In this document: in pieces, positions 42,066 to 51,224 of the stretch
How positions within the stretch are numbered: the stretch's first letter is position 1
Layout: every line of letters starts with the position of its first letter
Assembly (NCBI GenBank): GCA_938018005.1
Contig: CALIJG010000029.1
Span: 1-64,000, forward strand
Origin: an uncultured Candidatus Saccharibacteria bacterium
GTDB lineage: Bacteria > Patescibacteriota > Saccharimonadia > Saccharimonadales > Saccharimonadaceae
Length of the DNA stretch: 64,000 nt
Direction: 5' to 3'
Notes under the pieces: model-generated
What the model saw: only the letters and a program-made list of their open reading frames with translations
Told to the model about the DNA's origin: nothing
The model's database searches: none
Program-made: the position numbers and the translations under genes

Positions 42066-43754
42066 TTAGACTGACCCAGCGCCATTACCTCTGATGCGTT
42101 TGCGATCTTGCTGGGTAATGTGTTGCAGCATATCAAGCTGGTGCTGCTTATCACACGCACCGACAAAGAGCAGGGTATGCTTGATTCCGTGCTTTTTTAG
42201 CTGAGATCGCAGACGCCGATTCGGTATTTTGCCAACATTGACGTCCGCAACGTAGACACGAATCACATTTCGGCTGACTGTTTTGTTATACCAGATTGTA
42301 TGTGCTTTATATGGTGAGCTATGGCGTATATCACTGAGCCTGCTCATTGCGTGCGTCTGCTTAAGACCATGCTCATTAAGCGCTGCATCAGCATAATGCG
42401 TCAGTCTACCGAGCACTTCACTCACGATGCCCTGCTGCTTTTCTTCTGTCTCGTAGCCGGCCATTTGATGCTCGATATCTTTGGCTGCTTTTGTCCGGCA
42501 GTCGAGCACAAGCACTCCAGACCCATTATCGACAAGCACATCAACTGGCAGCAAGCGCTCGCCATCTCTCCCAAGCCACGGAGCAATTATCGCATCCAGC
42601 TGCACCTCTGTTATTGCTTGTTTTTGCTCATGTGGTTTGCTATGGCTCATTGCTTTGTGAGCTGGCTCAGCCGCTTGCGAAGTTGTCTCACCTGATGGCT
42701 CATCAAGCTGCATAACGGCCGCGTGGTTGGCCTGGCAGCGCTCTGATTGGTAGCCATCAAGCTGTTGCTCGAGCCAGCACAATGCATTGATAACCGCATT
42801 ATCCGACTCGGTAGCAAGCTGCTGATGAATCGCCTGCTTCAGATCGTCACTCCAGAGCCGCTCAGCACACTCAAGGGCAAGATCATCAACGATTTCTTGG
42901 TCTGGCCGGTCATACCATTGATATATTTGTCTTTGCAATTGCTTGATGACTGGTGCTTCGGCAATAATATGCTGGCTGAGCCTATATAGCCTTTTGCTAT
43001 AGACAAGCTGAAAGTACTGATGAGCGTTGGCGACTGGTTTTGCCTGCGTATATAGTGCCTCGTATGCGCTCGCAAAGGCTGTGAGGTACGGGGTCTGCAC
43101 ATTGCATACATCATCAACCTCTGCCTGGCTCAGCTCGTATTGCTCGAGCATGTGACGACCTGCGTCTATCGTTGAGCGTAATTGCTGAGTTACTCTTTCG
43201 ACAGCCTGCTGGGCAAACTGCTGATATACCTCTGTTGCGGCATGCGGATCAAGCTGCTTTTTGCGTCGCCAGCTCTTGACAGTCGGTACTGATACATCGT
43301 ACTGGCCACTCCAATCAACCCCTCGACTGTCACCAAGAAAGATCGCTTCTATCGTTGCTAAATGCTCCAGCACAACTTCTTCATACTGGTGCACTACCAA
43401 GTCTTTTGACCGTTCTTTTGCCTCTGGGTATAGTCGCTGATTTGTATAATTCCACGCGTCTTTATCGTGTGAGTTATTATTATAAATACGCGACATGAGA
43501 TCAGTCAGATTGATCGGATCGATTCGATACTTACCAATGCTTGTCACCGCATCATCGAGAGATATAGCAAGACCATTCTTAAAAGATCCGGTGTGTGCTG
43601 CCTTGCCGCCCATCTTTTCTAGGACGCTATTCATAACATCAAACGCTGCATAAATACACGCCCCTTTTTCGGTTAGCTCTTGTTCGCTACACTCCCCCAC
43701 GGGCTGCTCTTGCGAAGGGTACTGTTCGCTCGATAATGGCTTCGGCTTCAACAT
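42066..43754 (-). CDS. Large lineage-specific protein, possible C-terminal alpha/beta domain
   Basis: A 562-aa soluble protein. The N-terminal two thirds are helical and Gln-rich, with a possible DNA-binding-like segment (GQYDVSVPTVKSWRRKK near 165-180). The C-terminal region (about 385-562) has alternating hydrophobic strands such as LLPVDVLVDNGSGVLVLDCRTKAAKD and NVIRVYVADVNVG, ending HTLLFVGACDKQHQLDML. No family is named. The strand with Asp/Lys (VLDCRTK) faintly recalls a nuclease core, but that is speculative. TACGAT lies 8 nt before the start. Confidence 0.6.
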   Translation of the reverse strand: MLKPKPLSSEQYPSQEQPVGECSEQELTEKGACIYAAFDVMNSVLEKMGGKAAHTGSFKNGLAISLDDAVTSIGKYRIDPINLTDLMSRIYNNNSHDKDAWNYTNQRLYPEAKERSKDLVVHQYEEVVLEHLATIEAIFLGDSRGVDWSGQYDVSVPTVKSWRRKKQLDPHAATEVYQQFAQQAVERVTQQLRSTIDAGRHMLEQYELSQAEVDDVCNVQTPYLTAFASAYEALYTQAKPVANAHQYFQLVYSKRLYRLSQHIIAEAPVIKQLQRQIYQWYDRPDQEIVDDLALECAERLWSDDLKQAIHQQLATESDNAVINALCWLEQQLDGYQSERCQANHAAVMQLDEPSGETTSQAAEPAHKAMSHSKPHEQKQAITEVQLDAIIAPWLGRDGERLLPVDVLVDNGSGVLVLDCRTKAAKDIEHQMAGYETEEKQQGIVSEVLGRLTHYADAALNEHGLKQTHAMSRLSDIRHSSPYKAHTIWYNKTVSRNVIRVYVADVNVGKIPNRRLRSQLKKHGIKHTLLFVGACDKQHQLDMLQHITQQDRKRIRGNGAGSV

Positions 43755-43868
43755 GTGATATTATCGTAGCAGAATATATGATAGGCGTCAAAGTTATGAG
43801 CCAGCACACCTTGCTTGGTATGCAGGCATAATCAATGAGATAATATACAGCAAGCGTACACCGCGGTG

Positions 43869-45491
43869 TTATATCACCCGCCCGACTTCCTCAAGCGTTG
43901 TCTCGCCGCGCAGGGCAGCAAGGACGCCAATTTGCTCGAGGGTGAGCATACCTTCGCGCTGGGCGGCTTTTTCGATGACGTCTGGGTGGACATCAGTAAA
44001 GTCACCGCGGATGAACTTCTGAATACCTGGGGTCACGATAAGCTGCTCCATAATTACCATGCGGCCCTTGTAGCCAAATGGTGCATCATCGCTTGGTACT
44101 GGCCGCCAGAGTTTGAAGGTGTCGAGATCAGGATGCTCTACCTCTTCAGGAATATCAGCCAGAACTCGCTTGACATAGCTGCGCGTGGCGTCGTCTGGTT
44201 CATAGGCCTCTTTGGTCTCGTCCACGAGACGCCGTACCAAACGCTGCGCCACCACGAGGCGAATAGCACTGGCAAAAATCGGGTTCACACCAATCAGGTC
44301 GATCATTCGGCTAAAGGCCGCACTGCTACTATTGGCGTGAAAGCTTGACATCACCAAGTGGCCGGTAATCGATGCTTGAATGGCCGTGCGCGCCGTATCG
44401 ACATCACGGATCTCACCCACCATCACAACATCTGGATCGAGACGAAGCACGCTGCGCAAACCCTCACCAAAGCTCCCACCGGCATTGGTATTAATTGGAA
44501 TCTGCGAGATGCCAGCCAGGCCATATTCGATTGGATCCTCCAGGGTAATAATCTTACGATCAGTCGTGTTAAGGGCATTGAGCATACTGTAAAGTGTGGT
44601 AGACTTACCTGAGCCCGTTGGCCCGACCATCAGCACAAGGCCGCGCGGATGGCTGATGATTTCATCAATCTGCTGGCGCTGCTTGGGCGGAATACCCAGC
44701 AAATCAAGATTAAGCAAGCTTTCATCGAAATTAAAAAGACGCAGCACAGCATCCTGCCCATACATGGTTGGCACAGTCTCAACACGGATGTTGAGCAAGT
44801 GCGTTGCGTTGCCATGTGTTACGTCCTTTTGGATGTGACCTGACTGCGGCTCCATCGAAGCACTCGATACGCCAGCTCGGCTGGCAAGCTCACCCATGAT
44901 CACGCGGTAGCGGCTGCGGCTGATCGTTGCTACCGGGTGGAGTGCACCATCGACACGGAGACGAATCCGTATGTCGTGGCGTTCATTCTCGATGTGGATG
45001 TCGCTCGCACCAAGCATATCCGCCTGATTGATCAAAAAGTCGAAAACCTCCTCGCTACTGACTCGCCCAAGCGTCTGGCTCACCTCGGCAATGGTCTCGC
45101 TGTCGCCCGCTTTGGCAATCTTGATATCATCGTAAACGATCTTCTTTGGCGGGTCGAAGCGGTTCATCAGCACGCGGTAGGCGCTGAGACTAATCAGATA
45201 GAAATCGACAGGCAGCCCTCGGTCCTGATACGTGCGCCGCGTCCGCTGGATAACCGACTGGGGTGTTTGTGTCGTAACGGCAAACTGATACGATTCCTGC
45301 TCATTACCGTCAGTTAGCGGCAGCATATAGAGGTTGTGCATCTCCTCGATCGTCATTAGGTCGCGTGCTAGTGGCAGCGTCTCTTCGATGGGGCGCATAT
45401 CAAGGTACTTAAGGCCAAGAATGCGCGATCGTTGCTCGGTCGACGCCTCATCTTGCTGGCGACGACGTTGTTGGACTTCATCTTCATTCAT
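43869..45491 (-). CDS. pilB: Type IV pilus assembly ATPase PilB
   Basis: Secretion ATPase of the GspE/PulE/PilB family, 540 aa, powering pilin polymerisation at the inner face of the membrane. Walker A is GPTGSGKSTTLYSML, followed by an Asp box (ITLEDPIEYGLAGISQIPIN), Walker B (LRLDPDVVMVGEIRD) and a His box (GHLVMSSFHAN). The usual tetracysteine zinc site of many PilB proteins is not obvious. TACACT lies 7 nt before the ATG at 45491; the open frame extends 33 codons upstream without support. A pilin gene is found at 59984. Confidence 0.92.
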   Translation of the reverse strand: MNEDEVQQRRRQQDEASTEQRSRILGLKYLDMRPIEETLPLARDLMTIEEMHNLYMLPLTDGNEQESYQFAVTTQTPQSVIQRTRRTYQDRGLPVDFYLISLSAYRVLMNRFDPPKKIVYDDIKIAKAGDSETIAEVSQTLGRVSSEEVFDFLINQADMLGASDIHIENERHDIRIRLRVDGALHPVATISRSRYRVIMGELASRAGVSSASMEPQSGHIQKDVTHGNATHLLNIRVETVPTMYGQDAVLRLFNFDESLLNLDLLGIPPKQRQQIDEIISHPRGLVLMVGPTGSGKSTTLYSMLNALNTTDRKIITLEDPIEYGLAGISQIPINTNAGGSFGEGLRSVLRLDPDVVMVGEIRDVDTARTAIQASITGHLVMSSFHANSSSAAFSRMIDLIGVNPIFASAIRLVVAQRLVRRLVDETKEAYEPDDATRSYVKRVLADIPEEVEHPDLDTFKLWRPVPSDDAPFGYKGRMVIMEQLIVTPGIQKFIRGDFTDVHPDVIEKAAQREGMLTLEQIGVLAALRGETTLEEVGRVI

Positions 45492-45498
45492 CCTTCTT

Positions 45499-45504
45499 AG
45501 TGTA
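45499..45504 (-). promoter_or_regulatory. -10 box of pilB, leaderless or very short leader
   Basis: TACACT, then AAGAAGG, then the ATG at 45491 on the minus strand. Confidence 0.6.
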
Positions 45505-45551
45505 ACAAAAAGCTCGTGGTAAATATAGGGGCAAGTCCAAAGCACTTCAGG

Positions 45552-45557
45552 TATAAT
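45552..45557 (+). promoter_or_regulatory. -10 box of the SpoU methyltransferase gene, leaderless
   Basis: TATAAT, then ACAATT, then the ATG at 45564. It is divergent from the pilB promoter. Confidence 0.7.
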
Positions 45558-45563
45558 ACAATT

Positions 45564-46100
45564 ATGCCAGAGATTATTGTTATCGCGCACAACATTCGCT
45601 CAGCGCACAATGTCGGATCGATCTTTCGTACCTGCGAAGGATTTGGCGTGCAGCAGCTCATCCTGAGTGGCTACACCCCCTACCCCGATCTCGCCCTTCA
45701 GCCAACCCCACCACACTGTGCCTACCAGCCTGAAGAGACAGTGCGAGGCGACCCACGGTTGCCGCACATCCGCGAAAAGATTACCCAGCAGATCCACAAG
45801 ACGGCGCTTGGTGCCGAAGCTCTTGTGCCATTTGATTACCAGCCAGAGCTCGACCTGGCGCAGTTTGCTGGGTATCGCATTGTTGCGCTCGAGCAAGCTC
45901 CTACCTCTGTTAATCTTTCGCAGTATCAGCCACCAGATAAGCTCGTCCTTTTGCTTGGCGAAGAAGTCCATGGTATTCCGGCCGAAACGCTCATGCTTGT
46001 GGATGATATCATCGAGATTCCGATGTATGGACATAAGGAGTCGTTTAATGTGTCGGTCGCAACCGGTATTGCGCTCTATGCGCTCACGACTGCTGGATAA
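45564..46100 (+). CDS. SpoU/TrmH-family RNA 2'-O-methyltransferase
   Basis: A 178-aa SPOUT-fold methyltransferase without the N-terminal RNA-binding extension of TrmH. Motif 1 is HNIRSAHNVGSIFRTCEG, motif 2 is VLLLGEEVHGI, and motif 3 is IPMYGHKESFNVSVATGIALY. It methylates a ribose in tRNA or rRNA; the target is not predictable. The start is fixed by the adjacent -10. Confidence 0.88.
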   Translation: MPEIIVIAHNIRSAHNVGSIFRTCEGFGVQQLILSGYTPYPDLALQPTPPHCAYQPEETVRGDPRLPHIREKITQQIHKTALGAEALVPFDYQPELDLAQFAGYRIVALEQAPTSVNLSQYQPPDKLVLLLGEEVHGIPAETLMLVDDIIEIPMYGHKESFNVSVATGIALYALTTAG

Positions 46101-46127
46101 TTGCAGTACGATATGTACCCATTTTGT

Positions 46128-46156
46128 TTGCGTTGTGGCAAATATCGGGTTATACT
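46128..46156 (+). promoter_or_regulatory. Promoter of a possible small RNA
   Basis: TTGCGT (46128-46133) and TATACT (46151-46156) with an exact 17-nt spacer, leading into a structured region with no ORF. Confidence 0.5.
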
Positions 46157-46162
46157 AGCAGG

Positions 46163-46330
46163 AGGTGGCACAACCAAGCTACCGCATGCAACTTGCTTGT
46201 GCTTGAGCTTATTTCGCTCGCCTCGCAAGTATCTGGCCTCGTGCCACCCTGGTCGTAGACGCAATTGTTCGAAGTTTCTTTATAACACGCACAATCTGCA
46301 GACTCCCAGGGTGGCGCGAGTCACCCCCCT
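46163..46330 (+). ncRNA. Candidate structured RNA with alternative pairings
   Basis: No gene fits here, but strong complementarities do. GGTGGCAC (46164-46171) pairs with GTGCCACC (46241-46248), enclosing an inner hairpin ACTTGC/GCAAGT (46191-46196 with 46225-46230) and GAGC/GCTC. The segment GCCACCCTGG (46243-46252) can instead pair with CCAGGGTGGC (46306-46315), and GGGTG (46309-46313) with CACCC (46322-46326). It does not show the SRP, tmRNA, RNase P or T-box core motifs. It could be a small RNA, a regulatory 3' region of the convergent dnaE gene, or a decayed repeat. Confidence 0.45.
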
Positions 46331-46343
46331 TGCGGGCACGGCA

Positions 46344-49300
46344 TTATTTGACAACGACGCAGTCACTACCAAGGATTTGCGCAAGCTCGTCTTGCAGCCG
46401 CTGCTGCGCGTCGACCCGGAATGGCAGGCGAATCGCCGATGTTTTGTCATCACCGAGCATCATAATAATATCGTGCTGGCCCGGGTTTTGCGTACACAGC
46501 TGCTTAAACTTCGTGAGAGCAGCCATATCATCGGGGTTCTTGACCCGCACATAGACCGTTGGGAGCGTATCAAGCGGTTTGGGCGGCGGCCCTACTGGCA
46601 CTGATGCGGCTGCACGTGCCGATGCTTGTGCTGAGCGCTGGGTATTTTTTTGCGATGATGACCGGCGGCGTGGCGTAGCTGCTGGGCCGGTTGGTGCAGA
46701 CATCGTGCGACCAGTTGCTTGATATTCGGCTAAGTCGGTATCAGTCACGATGGTGATTTCATTGGCAATTAGCTTCGCTTCATCACCAAGGTTGCCATCA
46801 CGATCGCGCGCGCTCACCTTGCCGCTGGCAGTGATTACCACATCTTGCTCCAGCTGGCCAGCAAGCTTCTCATATAGGTTCGGGAAGATGATAATCTCAC
46901 TCTCACCCGATTTGTCCTCAATTCCTACAAAAGCCATCTTACTGCCCGACTTCGTCACAATCGTCCGCAGGCGCGTCACGAGGCCACCGATCGTCACTGT
47001 CTGGCCGTCGATCTGTGGTGAGACAGTGCGCAGTGGCACAGTCTGCTCAGCAAAGAACGTGTCGTAGTGGTCGAGCGGGTGCGCGCTAATGTAGAGGCCA
47101 ATCAGCTCGCGCTCCCACATCAGGCGCTCTTTGTCAGTGTGTTTGACGGGTGCTGGCTTAAGCTCAATCGACGGCATGACTTCTGTAGAGCTATCGGCTA
47201 AGCTACCGAAGAGATCGGTTTGGCCGCTCAGCGCTTCCTTCTGTAATTTACTCGCAAAAGCAAGGACATTCTCAAGATTAAAGAGAAGATCAGAGCGATC
47301 ACCCAGCGCATCAAAGCCACCCGATTTAATGAGCGACTCCCAAACTCGCTTATTGCACTTACTCGTCGAGACACGCTTGGCAAAGTCCTCCACCGTAGCA
47401 AACTTCCCATCGCGGTCACGCATCTTGACAATCTCTTCCACTGCCCCTACGCCAACACCCTTCACTGCTGCCATACCAAAGCGGATCTGCTTCTTGCCCG
47501 GTACCACCGCAAATTCCTCGTACGATTCATTGACATCAGGGTTGAGGACCGTTAGGCCCATATGCTTACACTCGGTGATCTCGATCGCTAGTCGGTCGAC
47601 GTCATCATGGTCACTTGTCATCAAGGCTGCCATAAAGGCATCGGGGTAGTGCGCCTTGAGATATGCCGTCCAGTAAGCGATGAGCCCATAACACGCTGCA
47701 TGGCTCTTGTTGAAGCAGTAATTGGCAAACTCTTCCAGCTGTGTCCAAAATGTCTCAGCCATCTCACGCGTCGCTCCACCGACCTTCACTGCTCCTTCGA
47801 CAAACTCCGGCTTAACCTTCTTCATCAAGTCGATCTTTTTCTTACCAACGGCCTTGCGCAGGGTATCGGCCTGTCCACCAGTAAAGCCGCACCACTCCTT
47901 GGAGATCTGCATAAACTGCTCTTGATAGACCAAAATACCATACGTGTTCTCAAGTGAGCTCTTCATCCCCGGGTGAAGGTAGGTGATCTCCTCTTCACCA
48001 TGCTTGCGCCGAATAAAACTATCGATAAACTGCATTGGCCCTGGCCGGTACAGCGCCACCATTGCGATGATATCCTCAAAGTGCGATGGCTTGAGAGCGC
48101 GCAAATAACGTTTCATCCCAGCCGACTCAAGCTGGAATACTCCTGTTGTATCACCCCGCTGAAACAGTTTGTACGTTGCTTCGTCATCAAGTGGTAACGT
48201 GGAGAGGTCGATCGTATCACCATAGACTTTGCGGATGATCCGCATTGCATTATTAATAATCGACAGGTTCGATAGGCCAAGGAAGTCCATCTTGAGCAGA
48301 CCAAGATCCTCAACCTCACCCATTGGAAATTGCGTCGCCACCACGCCTTTCTGCGCCTGCTCAAGCGGGATATATTTAACGAGCTCGTCGGGCGCAATCA
48401 CCACACCACACGCATGCACCCCATGGCTGCGAATTGTTCCCTCTAGCTGGATAGCATAATCAAAAACTTGCTTGGCGGTTGGGTTCGTCTCGTACTCGTG
48501 CTTGAGGTCAGGATCTTCTTTAGTGCTAACTGCCAGCGGAATGTGCCGCCCCTGGGCAGGTGGTGGCACCATCTTGGCCAGACGGTCACTCTCAGCATAC
48601 GGCACCTCCAACACACGTGCGACATCGCGCACCGCGGCCCGAGCCGCCATCTTACCAAAGGTGACGATATTACTGACGTGGTCGTGACCATATTTATTTG
48701 CACAATAGTCGATCACCTCATCGCGCCGCGTATCCTGGATGTCGACATCGATATCAGGCATGCTAATGCGGTCGGGGTTGAGAAACCGCTCAAAGAGTAG
48801 ACCGTACTTGAGCGGGTCAAGATCGGTGATATTAAGCGCATACGCAATGATCGACCCTGCGGCACTACCCCGGCCTGGTCCAAAGACAATCCCCTGACTC
48901 TTACCCCAGTTAATAAAATCCTGCACAATCAAGAAGTACCCTTCATACCCCATGCTTGCCATCACACCCAGCTCCATCTTAGCCCGCTCACGCACACTAT
49001 CAGCCAAAGTGGGGATGATCTGTTCGGGAAGCTGATCAGCAGTATCTTCGGGTTTTGCACCATTGTAACGCTGGGCTAAGCCACGATACACCAGCTTGTG
49101 CAGGTAGCTATGCTCACTCGTCTCACCCTCAGGCAATGGGTACTTTGGGATGAGGATTTTACCCAGCTCGATATCGACAGTGCAGCGGTCGGCAATCTGC
49201 TTGGTGTTGGTAATAGCCTCGGGTAGCTCTCTTCCCCAGCGAGCAATGATATCGCGCGGGTCAGTCAGGTGGAGTTCAAAATCTTTCAGGCTCATCCGCT

Positions 49301-50045
49301 TTTCGTCACTCAAGAATGAGCCCGTCCCCACGCAGAGCAATATCTCATGTGCGTCTTGAAAGTCGTGCGTCAGATAGTGACCATCGCACGTCACAACCAG
49401 AGGGATATCCAGCTCCTCAGCCATACGGCGCAGGCCCTCGTTAATCTTCGCTTGCACATCCCAGTGCGTATTAGACTCGGGGTGGCCATGGTCTTGCAAT
49501 TCCAGATAGTAGCGGTCGCCAAAGACACGCTTATACCACTGAGCAATCTCGACTGCCTTGGCGTAGTCGTCATAACGCAGCGCCTCACCAATCTCACCAC
49601 TTGCACAGCCGCTTAGGACAATCAGCCCTTCGTTGAGCTCCTCGAGGAGGTCATGGTCGATCCGCGGCTTATAGTACATCCCCTCTAGGTTTGCCTTCGT
49701 ACTGAGCCGCATCAGGTTATGGTACCCCTGATTATTCATTGCAATGATCGTTAGGTGGTAGCGCATTTTATCCTTGGCAGGATCACGGTCGAAGCGCGAG
49801 CGAGCGGCAACGTACGCTTCAATGCCAAGGATCGGCTTGACGCCCGCCGCCTTGGCTGTCTTGTAATAGTCAAGCACCCCACTCATCGTCCCGTGGTCAG
49901 TAATGGCCGCTGCCGTCATGCCATAATCCTTAACAGTACTGACAAGGTCGCCAATTTTCGTCAAGCCATCAAGTAGCGAATGATGAGTGTGGTTGTGCAG
50001 GTGAACAAAATCTGACGGTTGCAAAGCTGATGAGTGAGAAGTCAT
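46344..50045 (-). CDS. dnaE: DNA polymerase III alpha subunit
   Basis: Replicative polymerase of 1233 aa. The N-terminal PHP domain has HLHNHTHHSLLDG, ITDHGTMSG and GIEAYVAA. The palm region includes GPGRGSAAGS and the catalytic PDIDVDIQD. The fingers and tandem HhH region is followed by an OB fold (VTIGGLVTRLRTIVTKSGSKMAFVGIED). A Ser/Arg/Ala/Pro-rich linker (about 1115-1160) precedes the C-terminal domain. AAGGAGGT directly precedes the ATG, and a TATACT lies 8 nt before it, so the site could serve either leaderless or very short-leader initiation. Confidence 0.96.
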   Translation of the reverse strand: MTSHSSALQPSDFVHLHNHTHHSLLDGLTKIGDLVSTVKDYGMTAAAITDHGTMSGVLDYYKTAKAAGVKPILGIEAYVAARSRFDRDPAKDKMRYHLTIIAMNNQGYHNLMRLSTKANLEGMYYKPRIDHDLLEELNEGLIVLSGCASGEIGEALRYDDYAKAVEIAQWYKRVFGDRYYLELQDHGHPESNTHWDVQAKINEGLRRMAEELDIPLVVTCDGHYLTHDFQDAHEILLCVGTGSFLSDEKRMSLKDFELHLTDPRDIIARWGRELPEAITNTKQIADRCTVDIELGKILIPKYPLPEGETSEHSYLHKLVYRGLAQRYNGAKPEDTADQLPEQIIPTLADSVRERAKMELGVMASMGYEGYFLIVQDFINWGKSQGIVFGPGRGSAAGSIIAYALNITDLDPLKYGLLFERFLNPDRISMPDIDVDIQDTRRDEVIDYCANKYGHDHVSNIVTFGKMAARAAVRDVARVLEVPYAESDRLAKMVPPPAQGRHIPLAVSTKEDPDLKHEYETNPTAKQVFDYAIQLEGTIRSHGVHACGVVIAPDELVKYIPLEQAQKGVVATQFPMGEVEDLGLLKMDFLGLSNLSIINNAMRIIRKVYGDTIDLSTLPLDDEATYKLFQRGDTTGVFQLESAGMKRYLRALKPSHFEDIIAMVALYRPGPMQFIDSFIRRKHGEEEITYLHPGMKSSLENTYGILVYQEQFMQISKEWCGFTGGQADTLRKAVGKKKIDLMKKVKPEFVEGAVKVGGATREMAETFWTQLEEFANYCFNKSHAACYGLIAYWTAYLKAHYPDAFMAALMTSDHDDVDRLAIEITECKHMGLTVLNPDVNESYEEFAVVPGKKQIRFGMAAVKGVGVGAVEEIVKMRDRDGKFATVEDFAKRVSTSKCNKRVWESLIKSGGFDALGDRSDLLFNLENVLAFASKLQKEALSGQTDLFGSLADSSTEVMPSIELKPAPVKHTDKERLMWERELIGLYISAHPLDHYDTFFAEQTVPLRTVSPQIDGQTVTIGGLVTRLRTIVTKSGSKMAFVGIEDKSGESEIIIFPNLYEKLAGQLEQDVVITASGKVSARDRDGNLGDEAKLIANEITIVTDTDLAEYQATGRTMSAPTGPAATPRRRSSSQKNTQRSAQASARAAASVPVGPPPKPLDTLPTVYVRVKNPDDMAALTKFKQLCTQNPGQHDIIMMLGDDKTSAIRLPFRVDAQQRLQDELAQILGSDCVVVK

Positions 50046-50218
50046 ACCTCCTTAGTATAGCAAATGAACGAGCGATAAGGCCAACACTCCATCATTATGA
50101 TTAGCAAAAATAAACTCAACTACTCTCGCGTTGTGTGCGCCAGTTGTTCATCACTCCATCTAGTGGAGTGCGATGATCTACTGCAGAATAAATGGGAGCC
50201 TTGCCCCCGTATAGCATA
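50046..50218. other. Spacer with a hairpin
   Basis: TATACT at 50054-50059 (minus) is the dnaE -10. CACTCCA-TCTAG-TGGAGTG at 50152-50170 forms a 7-bp hairpin downstream of the minus-strand small-membrane-protein genes, but lacks a U-tract. A second CACTCCATC copy lies near 50084. No gene is seen. Confidence 0.4.
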
Positions 50219-50569
50219 TCAGTGCCGTGCGTTCATCACCTTAATAACACTATCAATGAAGTCTGCTAAGCCTGGCACCAAGAGACCAATAGCATTGAGC
50301 AGCCAGACAAACAGCGCCACAAGAATTGTTCCGCCAAGCACACTCCCTAGGCCAAAAAATATCCCGCGGATGAAGTTCATTTTGTAGACTTCTGCGCGGC
50401 TACGATGAAAATCATAAAATAAATCCTCGAGGATAGCCTTGCGTGCATCGGTCTCGTTGGCTTGCTTAATCTGCCGTGCAAGCTCGGCAACTAGCCCAGG
50501 GTGGTCACGCTGCTCACGAGTTACCGACTCATCTGATGAGCGCTGCGGTGGGGATGATTGCTCTGTCAT
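50219..50569 (-). CDS. DUF5665-like small membrane protein
   Basis: A 116-aa protein with a polar N-terminus, an amphipathic helix (ILEDLFYDFHRSRAEVYKMNFIRG) and two hydrophobic segments (about 68-90 and 92-108) in the pattern GIFFGLGSVLGGTILVALFVWLL. This matches the small DUF5665 type seen in many bacteria; function is unknown. It lies at the end of a group of minus-strand envelope genes. Confidence 0.65.
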   Translation of the reverse strand: MTEQSSPPQRSSDESVTREQRDHPGLVAELARQIKQANETDARKAILEDLFYDFHRSRAEVYKMNFIRGIFFGLGSVLGGTILVALFVWLLNAIGLLVPGLADFIDSVIKVMNARH

Positions 50570-50647
50570 AATAATGATAATTGCGAAAATGCGGTAAGCA
50601 TTCTGCCTATAAGGAGAATACTCACCGCACCCTTTGTCGCCTACTGG

Positions 50648-50926
50648 CTACTTCTTGTCCTTTGCAAACTCATCGCGAGCACTGCGCAAAGCGCGGCCAC
50701 TGCGGTCATGCAGGTCACGAGCGGCATCACGTGCATCGTAGTATGCCTTCTCACCCTTGGCACGCAATTCGTCGCCCTTTGCGGTCGCGTCTTGCTTGAG
50801 CTCACGTGCCTTTTTCTTGAGGTCAGCTCGCGTCTCTTTGCCTGACTTTGGCGCCGTCAAGAGCCCAGCCACCACGCCAGCGGCAGCACCGATTGCTGCA
50901 CCAAGCACAAATTTACCTTTCGACAT
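50648..50926 (-). CDS. YtxH-domain protein
   Basis: A 92-aa protein with an N-terminal glycine-rich TM helix (GAAIGAAAGVVAGLLTAPKSGKETR) and a long charged helix (about 32-92). This is the YtxH (general stress protein) layout. GGAGGG lies 5 nt before the ATG. It is adjacent to another small TM-plus-helix protein and is probably co-transcribed. Confidence 0.8.
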   Translation of the reverse strand: MSKGKFVLGAAIGAAAGVVAGLLTAPKSGKETRADLKKKARELKQDATAKGDELRAKGEKAYYDARDAARDLHDRSGRALRSARDEFAKDKK

Positions 50927-50937
50927 ATATCCCTCCT

Positions 50938-51192
50938 TTATCGATTATGTTTGGTGGTAAACAATTTTTTGATCGAAGACACAGCGGTCTTGGCTAGCCA
51001 AAATGGCGAGGTAGCCCGGGCGATATTATCAGTCGTTGCCTCAAGGTTTGCTGCTACGCGTTCAGCCGACTCGACCACAGCACTAATCCGCTGCGTGATG
51101 CGAATCAATATGATCGTCAAGACGATCGCAAGCACCAGCAGCAGCGCTAGCAATACCGATAACATGATAACTAATATCTGTGCCCACTCCAT
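50938..51192 (-). CDS. DUF948-like small membrane protein
   Basis: An 84-aa protein with one long N-terminal TM helix (about 6-32) followed by an amphipathic helix (RISAVVESAERVAANLEATTDNIARA), resembling DUF948-type proteins that often accompany YtxH genes. AAGGAG precedes the start. It lies 32 nt after galU and 11 nt before the YtxH gene. Confidence 0.65.
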   Translation of the reverse strand: MEWAQILVIMLSVLLALLLVLAIVLTIILIRITQRISAVVESAERVAANLEATTDNIARATSPFWLAKTAVSSIKKLFTTKHNR

Positions 51193-51224
51193 GCGGTATC
51201 TCCTTTATGTTAGTAGCATATGAT

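Noticed and set aside
46163..46250. Small SRP RNA or 6S RNA
   Set aside because: The rod-like shape is suggestive, but the conserved SRP apical GGAA/AGCA elements are missing and the length is too short for 6S RNA.
46235..46320. T-box-like GGGTGGCAC sequence on the minus strand and AGGGTGG on the plus strand
   Set aside because: The full AGGGTGGNACCGCG core is absent, no Stem I features were seen, and no aminoacyl-tRNA synthetase or amino-acid gene lies downstream on either strand.
46101..46604. A 167-aa plus-strand ORF over the RNA candidate and the dnaE end
   Set aside because: It overlaps dnaE antisense for half its length and has low-complexity, Cys/Arg-rich shadow composition.
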